DNA of 64,000 nt from Moritella sp. F3 (GTDB taxonomy: Bacteria; Pseudomonadota; Gammaproteobacteria; Enterobacterales; Moritellaceae): the NCBI RefSeq assembly GCF_015082335.1, contig NZ_BLRL01000008.1, forward strand, positions 1 through 64,000, read 5' to 3'. Below are positions 54,261-63,481 of this stretch, in pieces. A program made the translations under genes and the position numbers. The first letter of the stretch is position 1, and every line of letters begins with the position of its first letter. The notes below the pieces were generated by a model. That model was not told the DNA's origin. It made no database searches and saw only the letters and a list, made by a program, of their open reading frames with translations.

Positions 54261-55902
54261 AATAATCCTTATCTTCTTGCTTCTCACCGAGCTTGTTAAT
54301 ATCTGTTGCGCCAAATAGACCTTCATAGAGCCAATAGGTAAATTCTGCTTCTCGTAATGCGTCACCAAATAACACTGGCTTGATACCTTTCCAGCGTTCT
54401 TCAAAAAACTGCATTAATAACTGACTCGATTCATAACCACTGCAGTTGCCAAAGTCACAAAACAGGCTAGATGCGCGGTAGGTGCACAATTCCCCCTGGC
54501 ATGACCCCATGCCGAGGCGGGTACGTCGGCGTAAATCAACCAAATTAGTCACATCTAACTGCTTAATCGCGTACTCAATTTCACCTACAGAAACCATCTC
54601 ACATTCACAAACAATCGATTTGCCTTTAGTGCTTTGATCAAAGCTAGCAACTGCATTTTCACCGTGACGGTGAGTGGCAGCTGTGGTGGTAAATACCGCT
54701 TGTTTAGGTTTATGTTTGTTGTTTCCAGACTGAGTTACAGAGCCAGGTAGCGGCTGTAAATGGGTTGTACAGCTGCTGATATTACCGAGCTTGCTTGCTA
54801 CAAGGTCGGTAGTCATTTCAGCCATTAACCTACTGGTCATTAATTTTCCGCCGAGAATACTGCTGAACCCAGCTAAGCCATCACGCTGCTGGTGATCAAG
54901 TAATACAATACCGCGGCTGATATTACGGCCATCACCGCCGCCGACATCAACTAATGGTCGTACGCCTGCATAAGCACGCAAAATACGTGTTTGAGCCAGT
55001 ATCGGGGCTAGTTTGGCGCCTTCTTCAATTAAGATGTTGACTTCTTTTTCACTGATTTTGAGTGAATCGATATCTTTATAATCAATTTCTTCTGACGTTG
55101 TACCAATGAGTGAAATCGAGTCTCCAGGTACTAAAATATCGGCATCGGCAGGTTTACGGCAGCGATTGATAACGAGATCATTAATACGGTGTTCGAATAC
55201 TAACAGTGACCCTTTAGCGGGGAGCATCTGTACATTTAGATCGGCATAGTGACAAATGTTCTTGCCCCAAATACCAGCTGCATTAATGACTTCTTGGGCA
55301 TACACTTCAAACTGTTCATTGGTGCGGGTATTAATGCATTTTGCGCCAATGATACGATCGCCAATACGAATTAAAGATTGCACCATCGAGTAGGTAAGTA
55401 GCTGTGCGCCATGGTTTTTAGCATCTAATACATTCGATGCACATAAACGAAAAGGGTCGAGCGTGCCGTCAGGGACTTTGACTGCACCAAGTAGGCTGCG
55501 ATTGACGTTGGGTTCAAGTTCGATGGCTTGTTGTGGGGTCAGTCTTTGCGTGTCGATACCGGCGGTTGCACAAGCTGCCATGAAGGTATGTTGAAAATCC
55601 AGATCATCTTCTGGCAAGGTAATAAATAACCCGTTGGTTTCTTCAATGCAGTGACTGGCGATATGCTTGAGGATTTTGTTTTCTTGGATACACTCTCGGG
55701 CCGATTCTGCATCGGTGACCGCATAACGCGCGCCGGAATGTAATAAGCCATGGTTACGGCCTGTCGTACCTGAAGCGATATCACCTTTATCAAGTAATAT
55801 GCATGTGATGCCACGTAATGCGCAATCGCGCATAATACTGGTGCCTGTCGCGCCACCGCCAATTATCAATACTTCGGTATTGAAACGGGTTACCTTTCCC
55901 AT
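54250..55902 (-). CDS. glpA: anaerobic glycerol-3-phosphate dehydrogenase subunit A
   Basis: A 550-residue FAD enzyme with the nucleotide fold VLIIGGGATGTSIMRDCALR (GGGATG at 15-20), DKGDIASGTTGRNHGLLHSG, and a C-terminal BFD-type domain with cysteines in CECEMV and GMGSCQGELC, expected to bind an iron-sulfur cluster. It oxidises glycerol 3-phosphate to dihydroxyacetone phosphate under anaerobic conditions. An FNR-like box and GlpR-like half-sites lie upstream. Confidence 0.95.
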   Translation of the reverse strand: MGKVTRFNTEVLIIGGGATGTSIMRDCALRGITCILLDKGDIASGTTGRNHGLLHSGARYAVTDAESARECIQENKILKHIASHCIEETNGLFITLPEDDLDFQHTFMAACATAGIDTQRLTPQQAIELEPNVNRSLLGAVKVPDGTLDPFRLCASNVLDAKNHGAQLLTYSMVQSLIRIGDRIIGAKCINTRTNEQFEVYAQEVINAAGIWGKNICHYADLNVQMLPAKGSLLVFEHRINDLVINRCRKPADADILVPGDSISLIGTTSEEIDYKDIDSLKISEKEVNILIEEGAKLAPILAQTRILRAYAGVRPLVDVGGGDGRNISRGIVLLDHQQRDGLAGFSSILGGKLMTSRLMAEMTTDLVASKLGNISSCTTHLQPLPGSVTQSGNNKHKPKQAVFTTTAATHRHGENAVASFDQSTKGKSIVCECEMVSVGEIEYAIKQLDVTNLVDLRRRTRLGMGSCQGELCTYRASSLFCDFGNCSGYESSQLLMQFFEERWKGIKPVLFGDALREAEFTYWLYEGLFGATDINKLGEKQEDKDYYEI

Positions 55903-55966
55903 AATTCATCCATATATGCAGCTCAATTAACTACTTATAAGTATGAACTAGATAGCTTCTGATGAA

Positions 55967-55980
55967 TTGATCTTAATCAT
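55967..55980 (-). promoter_or_regulatory. FNR-like box before glpA
   Basis: ttgat-ctta-atcat matches the palindrome TTGAT-N4-ATCAA with one mismatch, 65-78 bases upstream of glpA. FNR activates glpACB in E. coli; a site near -41 would fit a -10 around 55940-55945. Confidence 0.6.
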
Positions 55981-55982
55981 AA

Positions 55983-56018
55983 ATGCTCGAAAGAACATTT
56001 TAACCACCATTCGAACAT
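55983..56018 (-). promoter_or_regulatory. GlpR-like operator half-sites before glpA
   Basis: The imperfect palindrome atgctcgaaagaacat (55983-55998) and a second cgaacat half-site (56012-56018) resemble the ATGTTCG half-sites of glp regulon operators. They stand just upstream of the FNR-like box. Confidence 0.5.
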
Positions 56019-56040
56019 CGCAATTTCAATGAAAATATTA

Positions 56041-56982
56041 TTATAATTGCTTAAATCGTTGGCATATAAAATCAATCAGTACTTTTAAGCGAGCTGGTTG
56101 ATAGCGATTGCGGTGATAAAGTAGGAATAGTGGAACATCTGGTGAGTGCCATTTCTCTTGTGCTAAGTCTTGCGCTGAGTCTGACGTAAATGCAGATGAT
56201 AAGGTATTGTCGTTAATTTCATCTTCACAATACAGCGCTGGTAAACGGACAATGCCATTACCACTTTTTGCGGCATTAATGAGTGCACGGCCACTCTTAC
56301 AGCTAAAGTTACCTTTAACGTTAATGTCTAACTCGTGTATCGGTGCATTATTGTGTTGCACTGATTTTTGATGAAAACGCCAACGCTTGATACTGCCGGT
56401 TAAACAATTATGTTGCTCTAGATCTTTAGGGTGCTTAATGACTGGATGCTTGGCTAAATAATCAGGACTGGCTAGCACTTGCACCTTAATGTTGGTCAGC
56501 TTTCTGGCGACTAACCCCGAATCCTCTAATTCCCCCATACGCACGACTAAATCAAATGCTTCAGAAATCAAGTCAACACGTGGACTACTAAAGTCCAGCT
56601 CAACCTCGATATCGGGATACTGTAAATTAAACTCACTAATAATGTTCGCTAAAATATCCTCGCCAATCACACCACCAACACAGTTAATGTAGATACTACC
56701 CTGTAATTGTTCGGTATCGTCTTTAGCCGCTATCACGGCTTGGTTGATAGTTTGTAATGATGTCAGGCATTGCTGAAAAAACTGTTCGCCAATTGGCGTC
56801 AATCGTTGGGCTCGTGTCGTACGGATAATCAGTTGCACGCCGAGTTGTTGTTCGAGCTGAGCAAGTTGGCGAGATACGTGGGCGCGAGATGACTGCAATA
56901 CTTCAGCTGCTTTGGTAAAGCTGCCTTGTTCTGCAATAGTAACAAACGCGCGGATGTCGGCAAGGGATGAGCCATTTTGCAT
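56041..56982 (-). CDS. LysR-family transcriptional regulator
   Basis: A 313-residue protein. The N-terminal winged HTH (about 7-66) reads DIRAFVTIAEQGSFTKAAEV and SRAHVSRQLAQLEQQLG. The periplasmic-binding-protein-like effector domain (about 95-300) follows. It is divergent from the SDR gene and should regulate it and itself. The ligand is unknown. It ends 138 bases from glpA, transcribed in the same direction, and may be independent of the glp operon. Confidence 0.93.
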   Translation of the reverse strand: MQNGSSLADIRAFVTIAEQGSFTKAAEVLQSSRAHVSRQLAQLEQQLGVQLIIRTTRAQRLTPIGEQFFQQCLTSLQTINQAVIAAKDDTEQLQGSIYINCVGGVIGEDILANIISEFNLQYPDIEVELDFSSPRVDLISEAFDLVVRMGELEDSGLVARKLTNIKVQVLASPDYLAKHPVIKHPKDLEQHNCLTGSIKRWRFHQKSVQHNNAPIHELDINVKGNFSCKSGRALINAAKSGNGIVRLPALYCEDEINDNTLSSAFTSDSAQDLAQEKWHSPDVPLFLLYHRNRYQPARLKVLIDFICQRFKQL

Positions 56983-57251
56983 TGCTGTGCCTATAGAGAT
57001 TAAGTTGGGTAAGGATGATAGTAAAAGTTTATGAATTTAATTGTAGCTTAAAACGTAACAGTTATGTTCTTTATTGTGTATATATCAACAATGTCGATAT
57101 CTATATACTCTCTTTCATCCACTCAGGAGTGCCTAGGTCTAACATTAATAGGCTCGACACATTCACTGAGCTGGCAGCTAACCGCTGTCGTTTAATCTTA
57201 ATTGTTATTAAAAATCATCATCAAATATTAGTATAAAATAGAGAGTATATA

Positions 57252-57971
57252 ATGAAAAAATTAGTTGTTATTACAGGCGCAAGTTCAGGTATTGGTGAAG
57301 CTACAGCGAAACGTTTAAGCGCAGCTGGTCACCCGTTATTATTAGTTGCTCGTCGTGTTGAAAAACTAGATGCACTAAACTTACCAAATTGCTTATGTGA
57401 AAAAGTTGATTTAACTATCCATGCTGAGTTCCACGCTGCACTTGCTAAAGCTGAGGCGTTATATGGTCCTGCTGATTTATTAATTAACAACGCAGGCATG
57501 ATGTTATTAGGTCAAATTGATACACAGCCTGCTGAAGAATTCAAAACCATGTTCGACGTGAACGTGATTGCATTATTAAACGGTATGCAAGCAGTACTTG
57601 CGCCAATGAAAGCCCGTAACACAGGTACTATCATCAACATCAGTTCTGTTGCAGGCCGTAAAACATTCGGTGCGCACGCTGCTTATTGTGGTACTAAATT
57701 TGCTGTTCACGCAATCACTGAAAATGTACGTGAAGAAGTTGCTATGTCAGACGTACGTGTAATTACTATTGCACCAGGTGCTGTTGAAACTGAATTGTTG
57801 TCGCATACGACATCAGAAGACATTAAAGCGGGCTATGAAGCTTGGAAAGAAACGATGGGTAACATTCTGGCACCAGATGATGTTGCACGTGCCATTGAAT
57901 TTGCTTATGCACAGCCGCAAGATGTATGTATTCGTGAAATCGTATTAGCAAGCACACGTCAAGAACCTTAG
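57252..57971 (+). CDS. short-chain dehydrogenase/reductase (classical SDR)
   Basis: A 239-residue NAD(P)-dependent oxidoreductase: cofactor motif TGASSGIG (8-15), basic ARRVEKL after beta 2 (suggesting NADP preference), NNAG, catalytic Ser in INISSVAG, and Tyr145-x3-Lys149 in AYCGTKF. It resembles YdfG-type serine/3-hydroxy acid dehydrogenases, but the substrate is not fixed. It is divergent from the LysR gene. The gap between them is 269 bases. Confidence 0.92.
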   Translation: MKKLVVITGASSGIGEATAKRLSAAGHPLLLVARRVEKLDALNLPNCLCEKVDLTIHAEFHAALAKAEALYGPADLLINNAGMMLLGQIDTQPAEEFKTMFDVNVIALLNGMQAVLAPMKARNTGTIINISSVAGRKTFGAHAAYCGTKFAVHAITENVREEVAMSDVRVITIAPGAVETELLSHTTSEDIKAGYEAWKETMGNILAPDDVARAIEFAYAQPQDVCIREIVLASTRQEP

Positions 57972-58065
57972 TTAGGATGGTGGTGACTTATTTAAGTCGT
58001 CATCGTTGTTAGGTGTCTATTTCTCTATTGATTTATTGATTGAGCAAATAAATAGAGATGACTAT

Positions 58066-58118
58066 AAAAGTACTAATAACCGTTTAATTATGCATAAATG
58101 GATTATTAGTACTTTTTT
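58066..58118 (+). terminator. long Rho-independent terminator after the SDR gene
   Basis: Fourteen-base-pair outer stem aaaagtactaataa / ttattagtactttt extended inward by ccgttta/taaatgg, followed by T. A-rich on the other side, so it may work both ways. Confidence 0.9.
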
Positions 58119-58231
58119 CATGCTTGCTCATGACATTGCTTAGTTAAGATGGGCTATAACTTTACAAGCACGACATCTGGACTAAACAAGCACTAGACCA
58201 GCTATAAACTTTACATTAAGGATGATGTGAA

Positions 58232-58540
58232 ATGAAATTATGGATATACAGACCAGCGCAATTACTCGATGCCGTGCGTGATTATAAATTATATGCCGAC
58301 GGTGAATTCATAACTTACGTCAAACGTGGCCAACGCTTTGTTATTGATGTCCCTGACAATACTCAAATTCTGCAAGCCAAACTCAGTTGGTGCTCTAGCC
58401 AGCCAATTTATACCAAAGACCTCTCCCATGGTGCCGTCACCGTCAAAAATGCTTTTTCACACAACCCTCTATTAGTGCTTTTTGGTTCTACACTTTTCGC
58501 TACATTTGGGCGTAAGCATTATTTAAAGCTGGTTATTTAA
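58232..58540 (+). CDS. hypothetical protein
   Basis: A 102-residue protein, not recognised. The N-terminal two thirds is beta-rich (LYADGEFITYVKRGQRFVID, later LQAKLSWCSSQPI). A hydrophobic stretch near 79-94 (NPLLVLFGSTLFATFG) may be a membrane or re-entrant segment. SD aagga lies before the ATG at 58232. It looks like a real gene with a spaced RBS, standing alone after the SDR terminator. It might be a small envelope protein. Confidence 0.6.
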   Translation: MKLWIYRPAQLLDAVRDYKLYADGEFITYVKRGQRFVIDVPDNTQILQAKLSWCSSQPIYTKDLSHGAVTVKNAFSHNPLLVLFGSTLFATFGRKHYLKLVI

Positions 58541-59164
58541 TCTTACCTGACAGTGTTTCTTAGCTGTAATTGATAAAGCTACTTATATAGTGATAATTAC
58601 TCACTGACTTTCCTTCGATTAGTGATCTTGTTATGTGAACCCTGCAACAAAATATAACAGGCTCTCATCGGAGGAGTATTAACGGATATCGTCGATAAAT
58701 TCCCCCTACATAAGCTGGAAAATGACGGCGAACTTTCTTAATGATCATTTAAACTTATCTTGGTTAAGTGTAATGATGGAAACTGATTTAATTTATAGCT
58801 TCTTTGTAAATCAGCGGATTAGACTCGCTTTACTCGTAAAGAATGAAATTAGAACAATGTCATACCTTATAGTTTATTAATTTATATTATAGAAGGGAAT
58901 ATGGATAAAAGCCTTAAAGTGAATAACCACAAAGTATTATTCACCTAAAATACCGCTATAATTGTTAATTAAGTGTTAAATTCGTGACGAATGTCTAATA
59001 CTTACCAATGCTTTTGTTAATCAGTTGTTGCTTCATAGATGTTATATAAAAATTGCCTTATGCTTATTTTGTGTTTAGGAAACAGAGAAAACAACTCTTT
59101 TTAACAGGCGAGTTAGCCAACTAAAACCAACATTACAATAATAAAAATAGACAAGGAAATTAAT
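58541..59164. other. 624-base region without a confident gene
   Basis: AT-rich spacer before the aap operon. It holds an open 52-codon frame (58722-58880, no good SD), a 15-codon ORF at 58901-58948 preceded by agaaggga but with short spacing, and inside the latter a perfect inverted repeat gtgaataa/ttattcac (58919-58944). The promoter of the amino-acid transporter must lie in its last part, but I see no convincing hexamers. Confidence 0.5.
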
Positions 59165-60178
59165 ATGAAGGTTACAAAAATAGCTTTAATACTAGGTCTA
59201 GCATCAACATTACCCAATTTAGTTAATGCTGCTACATTAGAGCAGGTGATGAAAAAAGGCGTATTGAACTGTGGTGTTTCTACAGGGATCCCGGGTTTCT
59301 CAGCAACAGATTCAAAAGGTGTTTGGAAAGGTATCGACGTTGACTTTTGTCGTTCCGTTGCGGCTGCTGTATTAGGTGATGCATCGAAAGTTAAATTCAT
59401 TCCATTGACTGCAAAAGAACGTTTTACGGCATTACAAAGTGGTGAGATTGACCTGCTATCTCGCGCATCGACGTGGACAGCAACACGTGATACTTCACTG
59501 GGCTTAAACTTTGCTGGTGTTAACTATTATGATGGTCAAGGTTTCTTGGTTAATAAAGACCTCGGTGTTACGTCAGCGAAAGAATTAGATGGTGCATCTT
59601 TCTGTATTCAGGCGGGTACAACAACTGAACTTAACCTAACTGATTATTTCAAATCGAATAACATGGAGTATAAAGCCGTTACGTTTGATACATCAGGTCA
59701 AACAATTGATGCATTCAAAAAAGGTCGTTGTGACGCAGTTACCTCTGATGCATCGCAGCTATATGGTTTAAGAATTAAGTTGGACGATCCTAAATCAGCA
59801 GTTGTACTGCCTGATATTATTTCTAAAGAACCTCTCGGTCCTGTTGTACGTCAAGGTGATGATGAATGGTTTAACGTAGTCCGTTGGAGCTTATTCGCAA
59901 CACTTGAAGCTGAAGAGCTAGGTGTAACGGCAAGCAATGTTGATAAGCAATTAAAATCAGCTAATCCATCTGTTAAACGTCTGTTAGGTGTATCTGGTAA
60001 AGCTGGTGAAAATTTAGGACTTAAATCAGATTGGGCTTACCAAATCGTAAAACAAGTTGGTAACTACGAAGAAATGTTTGAAAATAATGTAGGTAAAAAT
60101 TCACCTCTTAACATTGACCGTGGCCTCAATAATTTATGGAATAAAGGCGGCTTAATGTACGCAATGCCAATTCGATAA
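59165..60178 (+). CDS. aapJ: amino-acid ABC transporter, substrate-binding protein (AapJ-type)
   Basis: A 337-residue periplasmic solute-binding protein. Signal peptide about 1-22 (cleavage after VNA). The SBP family 3 pattern GVWKGIDVDFCRSVAAAVLG (about 56-75) and ALQSGEIDLLSR follow, and later cysteines in SFCIQAG and KGRCDAVTSD. It resembles AapJ, the broad L-amino-acid binder. It is the first gene of aapJQMP. Two hairpins follow. Confidence 0.92.
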   Translation: MKVTKIALILGLASTLPNLVNAATLEQVMKKGVLNCGVSTGIPGFSATDSKGVWKGIDVDFCRSVAAAVLGDASKVKFIPLTAKERFTALQSGEIDLLSRASTWTATRDTSLGLNFAGVNYYDGQGFLVNKDLGVTSAKELDGASFCIQAGTTTELNLTDYFKSNNMEYKAVTFDTSGQTIDAFKKGRCDAVTSDASQLYGLRIKLDDPKSAVVLPDIISKEPLGPVVRQGDDEWFNVVRWSLFATLEAEELGVTASNVDKQLKSANPSVKRLLGVSGKAGENLGLKSDWAYQIVKQVGNYEEMFENNVGKNSPLNIDRGLNNLWNKGGLMYAMPIR

Positions 60179-60190
60179 ATTAATACCTTA

Positions 60191-60226
60191 GTCACTTCAC
60201 CTTATCATCGGGTATGTTGAAGTGAC
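60191..60226 (+). other. stem-loop after aapJ (mRNA 3'-end structure)
   Basis: Nine-base-pair perfect stem gtcacttca / tgaagtgac with an 18-base loop, 12 bases past the aapJ stop. Without a T-run, it may protect the aapJ message from exonucleases. Confidence 0.6.
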
Positions 60227-60237
60227 CTTGGTATATC

Positions 60238-60258
60238 GGGGGCTTTGCCCCCTTTTTT
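60238..60258 (+). terminator. Rho-independent attenuator between aapJ and aapQ
   Basis: gggggc / gcccccc stem with a three-base loop and six T, 17 bases before aapQ. A partial terminator here would give more binding protein than permease. Confidence 0.85.
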
Positions 60259-60274
60259 AAAAGGTTATTTTGTT

Positions 60275-61459
60275 ATGAATAATTCAAAACTCCCCCCAAC
60301 CTCCAGCGGTTTGTTTAATAGCCCCAAAAATCGCGCAATTATTTTCCAAGTGCTTTCTTTAGTGGTTGTGGTTTTATGCATTTTTTACTTCGTTAACAAT
60401 ATGTTTGATAATGTAGCAAAAAGGGGTATCACTACAGGTTTCTCATTTTTAGGCGAAACAGCTGGTTTTGGTGTCAGCCAAGCGCTTATTCCTTATGATG
60501 ATACAAGCTCAACGTTTTTAGATGTATTTATTGTTGGTATATTAAATACCATGCTCGTGGGCGTGATTGGTATTGTACTCGCGTCGATTATTGGCCTAAT
60601 GGTCGGTATTGGTCGCTTATCTTCTAATTATTTAATCGCTAAATTGTCACTGGTTTATATTGAAACATTCCGTAATATCCCTATTTTATTACAGATCTTG
60701 TTTTGGTATAACGTGGTACTTGCTGCACTGCCAAGTCCGCGCCAAAGTATTTCTTATTTTGATTCTATCTTTATTAATAACCGCGGTTTAATTGTACCGG
60801 ATCCGATCTTTGAATCGGGCAGTAGCTTTATTCTTATCGCGTTTGTGCTGGCTTGTGTCAGTGTGGTCTTTCTGAGTAAATGGGCAATCAAACGTCATGA
60901 TTTAACTGGCGAAGAATTTCCATTAGTGAAGGTCTCTCTGGCTATCGTTGTCGCAGCTCCTTTACTGGTCTTTTTCGTTACCGGTCAACCTATCAGTGCT
61001 GAATATCCAGCGTTAAAAGGGTTTAATTTTAAAGGTGGTATCACCATTATTCCGGAATTACTTGCGCTTATCTTTGCGTTAAGTATCTATACCGCTACCT
61101 ATATTGCTGAAGCTGTACGTGCGGGGATTGAAGCTGTACCCCCAGGTCAAAAAGAAGCGGCAGAATCATTAGGGCTAAAAGATTATGTCATTTTGCGTAA
61201 AGTGGTTTTACCGCAAGCGTTACGCGTGATTATCCCGCCAGTGATTAACCAATATCTTAACCTAGTGAAAAACTCGTCACTGGCTACTGCAATTGGTTAT
61301 CCAGAAATTGTTACCTTGTTCTCAGGTACGACGCTTAACCAAGTCGGTCAGGCTATTGAGATTATCCTAATGACGATGGCTGTGTATCTTGTATTCAGTA
61401 TTGTTATTTCGATGTTACTGAACTGGGTTAATGCAAGAATGGAAATTAAAGGAAGATAA
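60275..61459 (+). CDS. aapQ: amino-acid ABC transporter permease (AapQ-type)
   Basis: A 394-residue permease of the His/Glu/Gln/Arg family. About eight membrane helices, with a split-looking conserved region: TMLVGVIGIVLASIIGLMVG and the EAA loop EAVRAGIEAVPPGQKEAAESLGL near 275-297. The long N-terminal extra helices are typical of AapQ. ATG 60275 (MNNSKLPP) is preferred over an upstream ATG in the attenuator, as aagg lies about ten bases before it. aapM starts one base after its stop. Confidence 0.92.
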   Translation: MNNSKLPPTSSGLFNSPKNRAIIFQVLSLVVVVLCIFYFVNNMFDNVAKRGITTGFSFLGETAGFGVSQALIPYDDTSSTFLDVFIVGILNTMLVGVIGIVLASIIGLMVGIGRLSSNYLIAKLSLVYIETFRNIPILLQILFWYNVVLAALPSPRQSISYFDSIFINNRGLIVPDPIFESGSSFILIAFVLACVSVVFLSKWAIKRHDLTGEEFPLVKVSLAIVVAAPLLVFFVTGQPISAEYPALKGFNFKGGITIIPELLALIFALSIYTATYIAEAVRAGIEAVPPGQKEAAESLGLKDYVILRKVVLPQALRVIIPPVINQYLNLVKNSSLATAIGYPEIVTLFSGTTLNQVGQAIEIILMTMAVYLVFSIVISMLLNWVNARMEIKGR

Positions 61460-61460
61460 T

Positions 61461-62540
61461 ATGGCTGTTTATACGATGAAAGAGGCCAAACCTGCACCTT
61501 CGACGAGTAAGGGGTTGGTGTTCTGGTTACGAGAGAATCTATTTTCTACAATTCCTAATACGCTGCTAACACTGCTGGGTATTTACTTTATCTATACTAC
61601 AATCCCACCGCTATTAGATTGGATGATCTTTGATGCGACATGGAGTGGTACTAAAGAAGAAGTGGTTAAAGAAGGTGCGCGCTGGATATTTATTATCGAG
61701 AAGTTCGATCAATTTATGTATGGGTTCTATCCTGAAGCCCTGCATTGGCGTCCGAATTTAGTCGCGATTATCAGTATTATTTTTGTATTTTTTATACCAC
61801 GTCTGAGCAGTATTAAAATCAAATTTGTCAGCATGCTGTTGTATCCGGTTATATGCTTCATCTTGATCCGTGGTGGCTTAGGACTTGAAGTGGTTGGCAC
61901 TGAAAAGTGGGGCGGTTTAATGCTGACTATTTTGGTGGCTGCCGTCGGTATTATCGCGTCATTCCCAATCGGTATTTTACTCGCACTGGGTCGTCAGTCT
62001 GACAATATGCCCATTGTTAAAACTTTATGTGTTGGTTTTATTGAGTTCATTCGTGGTGTGCCACTGATTACTATCCTATTTATGGCGTCGGTAGTACTAC
62101 CATTATTCTTCAGTGATGGTATTGAATTTGATAAGTTATTACGTGCGTTAATTGGTATTACTTTGTTCCAAGCCGCATATATTGCCGAAGTTATTCGTGG
62201 TGGTTTGCAAGCTATTCCGAAAGGCCAGTATGAAGCGAGTGAATCATTAGGCTTAACCTATTGGCAGGGAATGATTTTAATTATTCTGCCACAAGCGTTA
62301 AAGATTTCGATCCCTAACTTGGTTGGTTCATTCATCTCGTTATTTAAAGATACGACCTTAGTATTAATCATTGGCTTGTTCGATATCCTAGCTATGGTGA
62401 CACTTACAAACAGTGATACCAGTTGGCTTGGTTTTGAAATCGAAGGTTATGTGTTTGTTACTCTGATCTATTGGGTATTTTGTTTCAGCATGTCGCAATA
62501 CTCGCGCGTGATAGAACGTCGATACAATACCGATCACTAG
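61461..62540 (+). CDS. aapM: amino-acid ABC transporter permease (AapM-type)
   Basis: A 359-residue permease with an N-terminal extension and eight or so membrane helices, with the EAA loop EVIRGGLQAIPKGQYEASES LGL near 240-262 and FKDTTLVLIIGLFDIL. It pairs with AapQ. ATG 61461 (MAVYTMKEAK) is chosen, with aaaggaag upstream, not the earlier ATG inside aapQ. Confidence 0.92.
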   Translation: MAVYTMKEAKPAPSTSKGLVFWLRENLFSTIPNTLLTLLGIYFIYTTIPPLLDWMIFDATWSGTKEEVVKEGARWIFIIEKFDQFMYGFYPEALHWRPNLVAIISIIFVFFIPRLSSIKIKFVSMLLYPVICFILIRGGLGLEVVGTEKWGGLMLTILVAAVGIIASFPIGILLALGRQSDNMPIVKTLCVGFIEFIRGVPLITILFMASVVLPLFFSDGIEFDKLLRALIGITLFQAAYIAEVIRGGLQAIPKGQYEASESLGLTYWQGMILIILPQALKISIPNLVGSFISLFKDTTLVLIIGLFDILAMVTLTNSDTSWLGFEIEGYVFVTLIYWVFCFSMSQYSRVIERRYNTDH

Positions 62541-62606
62541 CAATTACCGTAAATTTACAGCTTAACACTGACCATTTACGTAAGGTAATTGGTATAAGGA
62601 AATATC

Positions 62607-63353
62607 ATGTCAGAACAAGAAAATATGATTAGCATGCAAGACGTTAACAAATGGTATGGTGATTTTCACGTACTTAAAGACGTTAACTTAAATATCAAGA
62701 AAGGCGAAAAAGTGGTTATCTGTGGTCCATCAGGGTCAGGTAAGTCAACCACGATCCGTTGTCTGAATCATCTTGAAAAATTTCAAGAAGGTAAAATTAA
62801 CATTAACGGCACAGACTTGATTGAAGACGTAAAAGTTGTGCGTCATATTCGATCGCAAGTAGGGATGGTATTCCAACACTTTAATTTGTTTCCGCATCTT
62901 TCAGTATTAGAAAACTTATTACTAGCGCCAACTTGGGTACATAAAAAGCCTCGTCATGAAGCGATTAAAACGGCGATGATGTATTTGGAACGCGTAAAAA
63001 TTGCTGACCAAGCACATAAGTTCCCAAATCAGCTTTCTGGTGGACAGCAGCAGCGTGTGGCAATTGCTCGTTGTCTGTGTATTAACCCTGAAATCATGTT
63101 GTTTGATGAGCCTACATCGGCACTGGATCCAGAAATGGTATCGGAAGTGTTAGATGTGATGGTTGAGCTTGCTGATGAGGGGATCACGATGATCTGTGTA
63201 ACCCACGAAATGGGTTTTGCTAAGAAAGTGGCTGATCGCGTTATCTTTATGGATGCAGGGCAGATTATTGAAGAGAATGAACCACATGAGTTCTTTGATA
63301 ACCCGCAATCAGATCGTTTAAAATTATTCTTAGAGCAGATTTTATCGCACTAA
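62607..63353 (+). CDS. aapP: amino-acid ABC transporter ATP-binding protein (AapP-type)
   Basis: A 248-residue ABC ATPase: Walker [10 protein letters not shown] near 39-47, Q loop FQHFNLFPH, signature [15 protein letters not shown], Walker [16 protein letters not shown] loop CVTHEMGFA. It powers the AapJQM uptake system. Last gene of the operon, followed by a terminator. Confidence 0.96.
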   Translation: MSEQENMISMQDVNKWYGDFHVLKDVNLNIKKGEKVVICGPSGSGKSTTIRCLNHLEKFQEGKININGTDLIEDVKVVRHIRSQVGMVFQHFNLFPHLSVLENLLLAPTWVHKKPRHEAIKTAMMYLERVKIADQAHKFPNQLSGGQQQRVAIARCLCINPEIMLFDEPTSALDPEMVSEVLDVMVELADEGITMICVTHEMGFAKKVADRVIFMDAGQIIEENEPHEFFDNPQSDRLKLFLEQILSH

Positions 63354-63386
63354 GAACAGTACTTGCAAAAATATGATGTACTGCTG

Positions 63387-63439
63387 AAAAGCCTTACGCT
63401 TAATCCATTACTATAATGGGCTAGGGTAAGGCTTTTTTT
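63387..63439 (+). terminator. Rho-independent terminator after aapP
   Basis: aaaagccttac / gtaaggctttt outer stem with an inner ccatta/taatgg stem, then seven T. Confidence 0.9.
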
Positions 63440-63481
63440 ATGAGCTTATTTATATGTAGAAAATGAGATGTAGGAAATGAT

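Noticed and set aside
57015..57236. 73-codon ORF between the LysR and SDR genes
   Set aside because: No SD, odd composition (many Ile, Tyr, Asn), and it fills a regulatory intergenic region; treated as chance.
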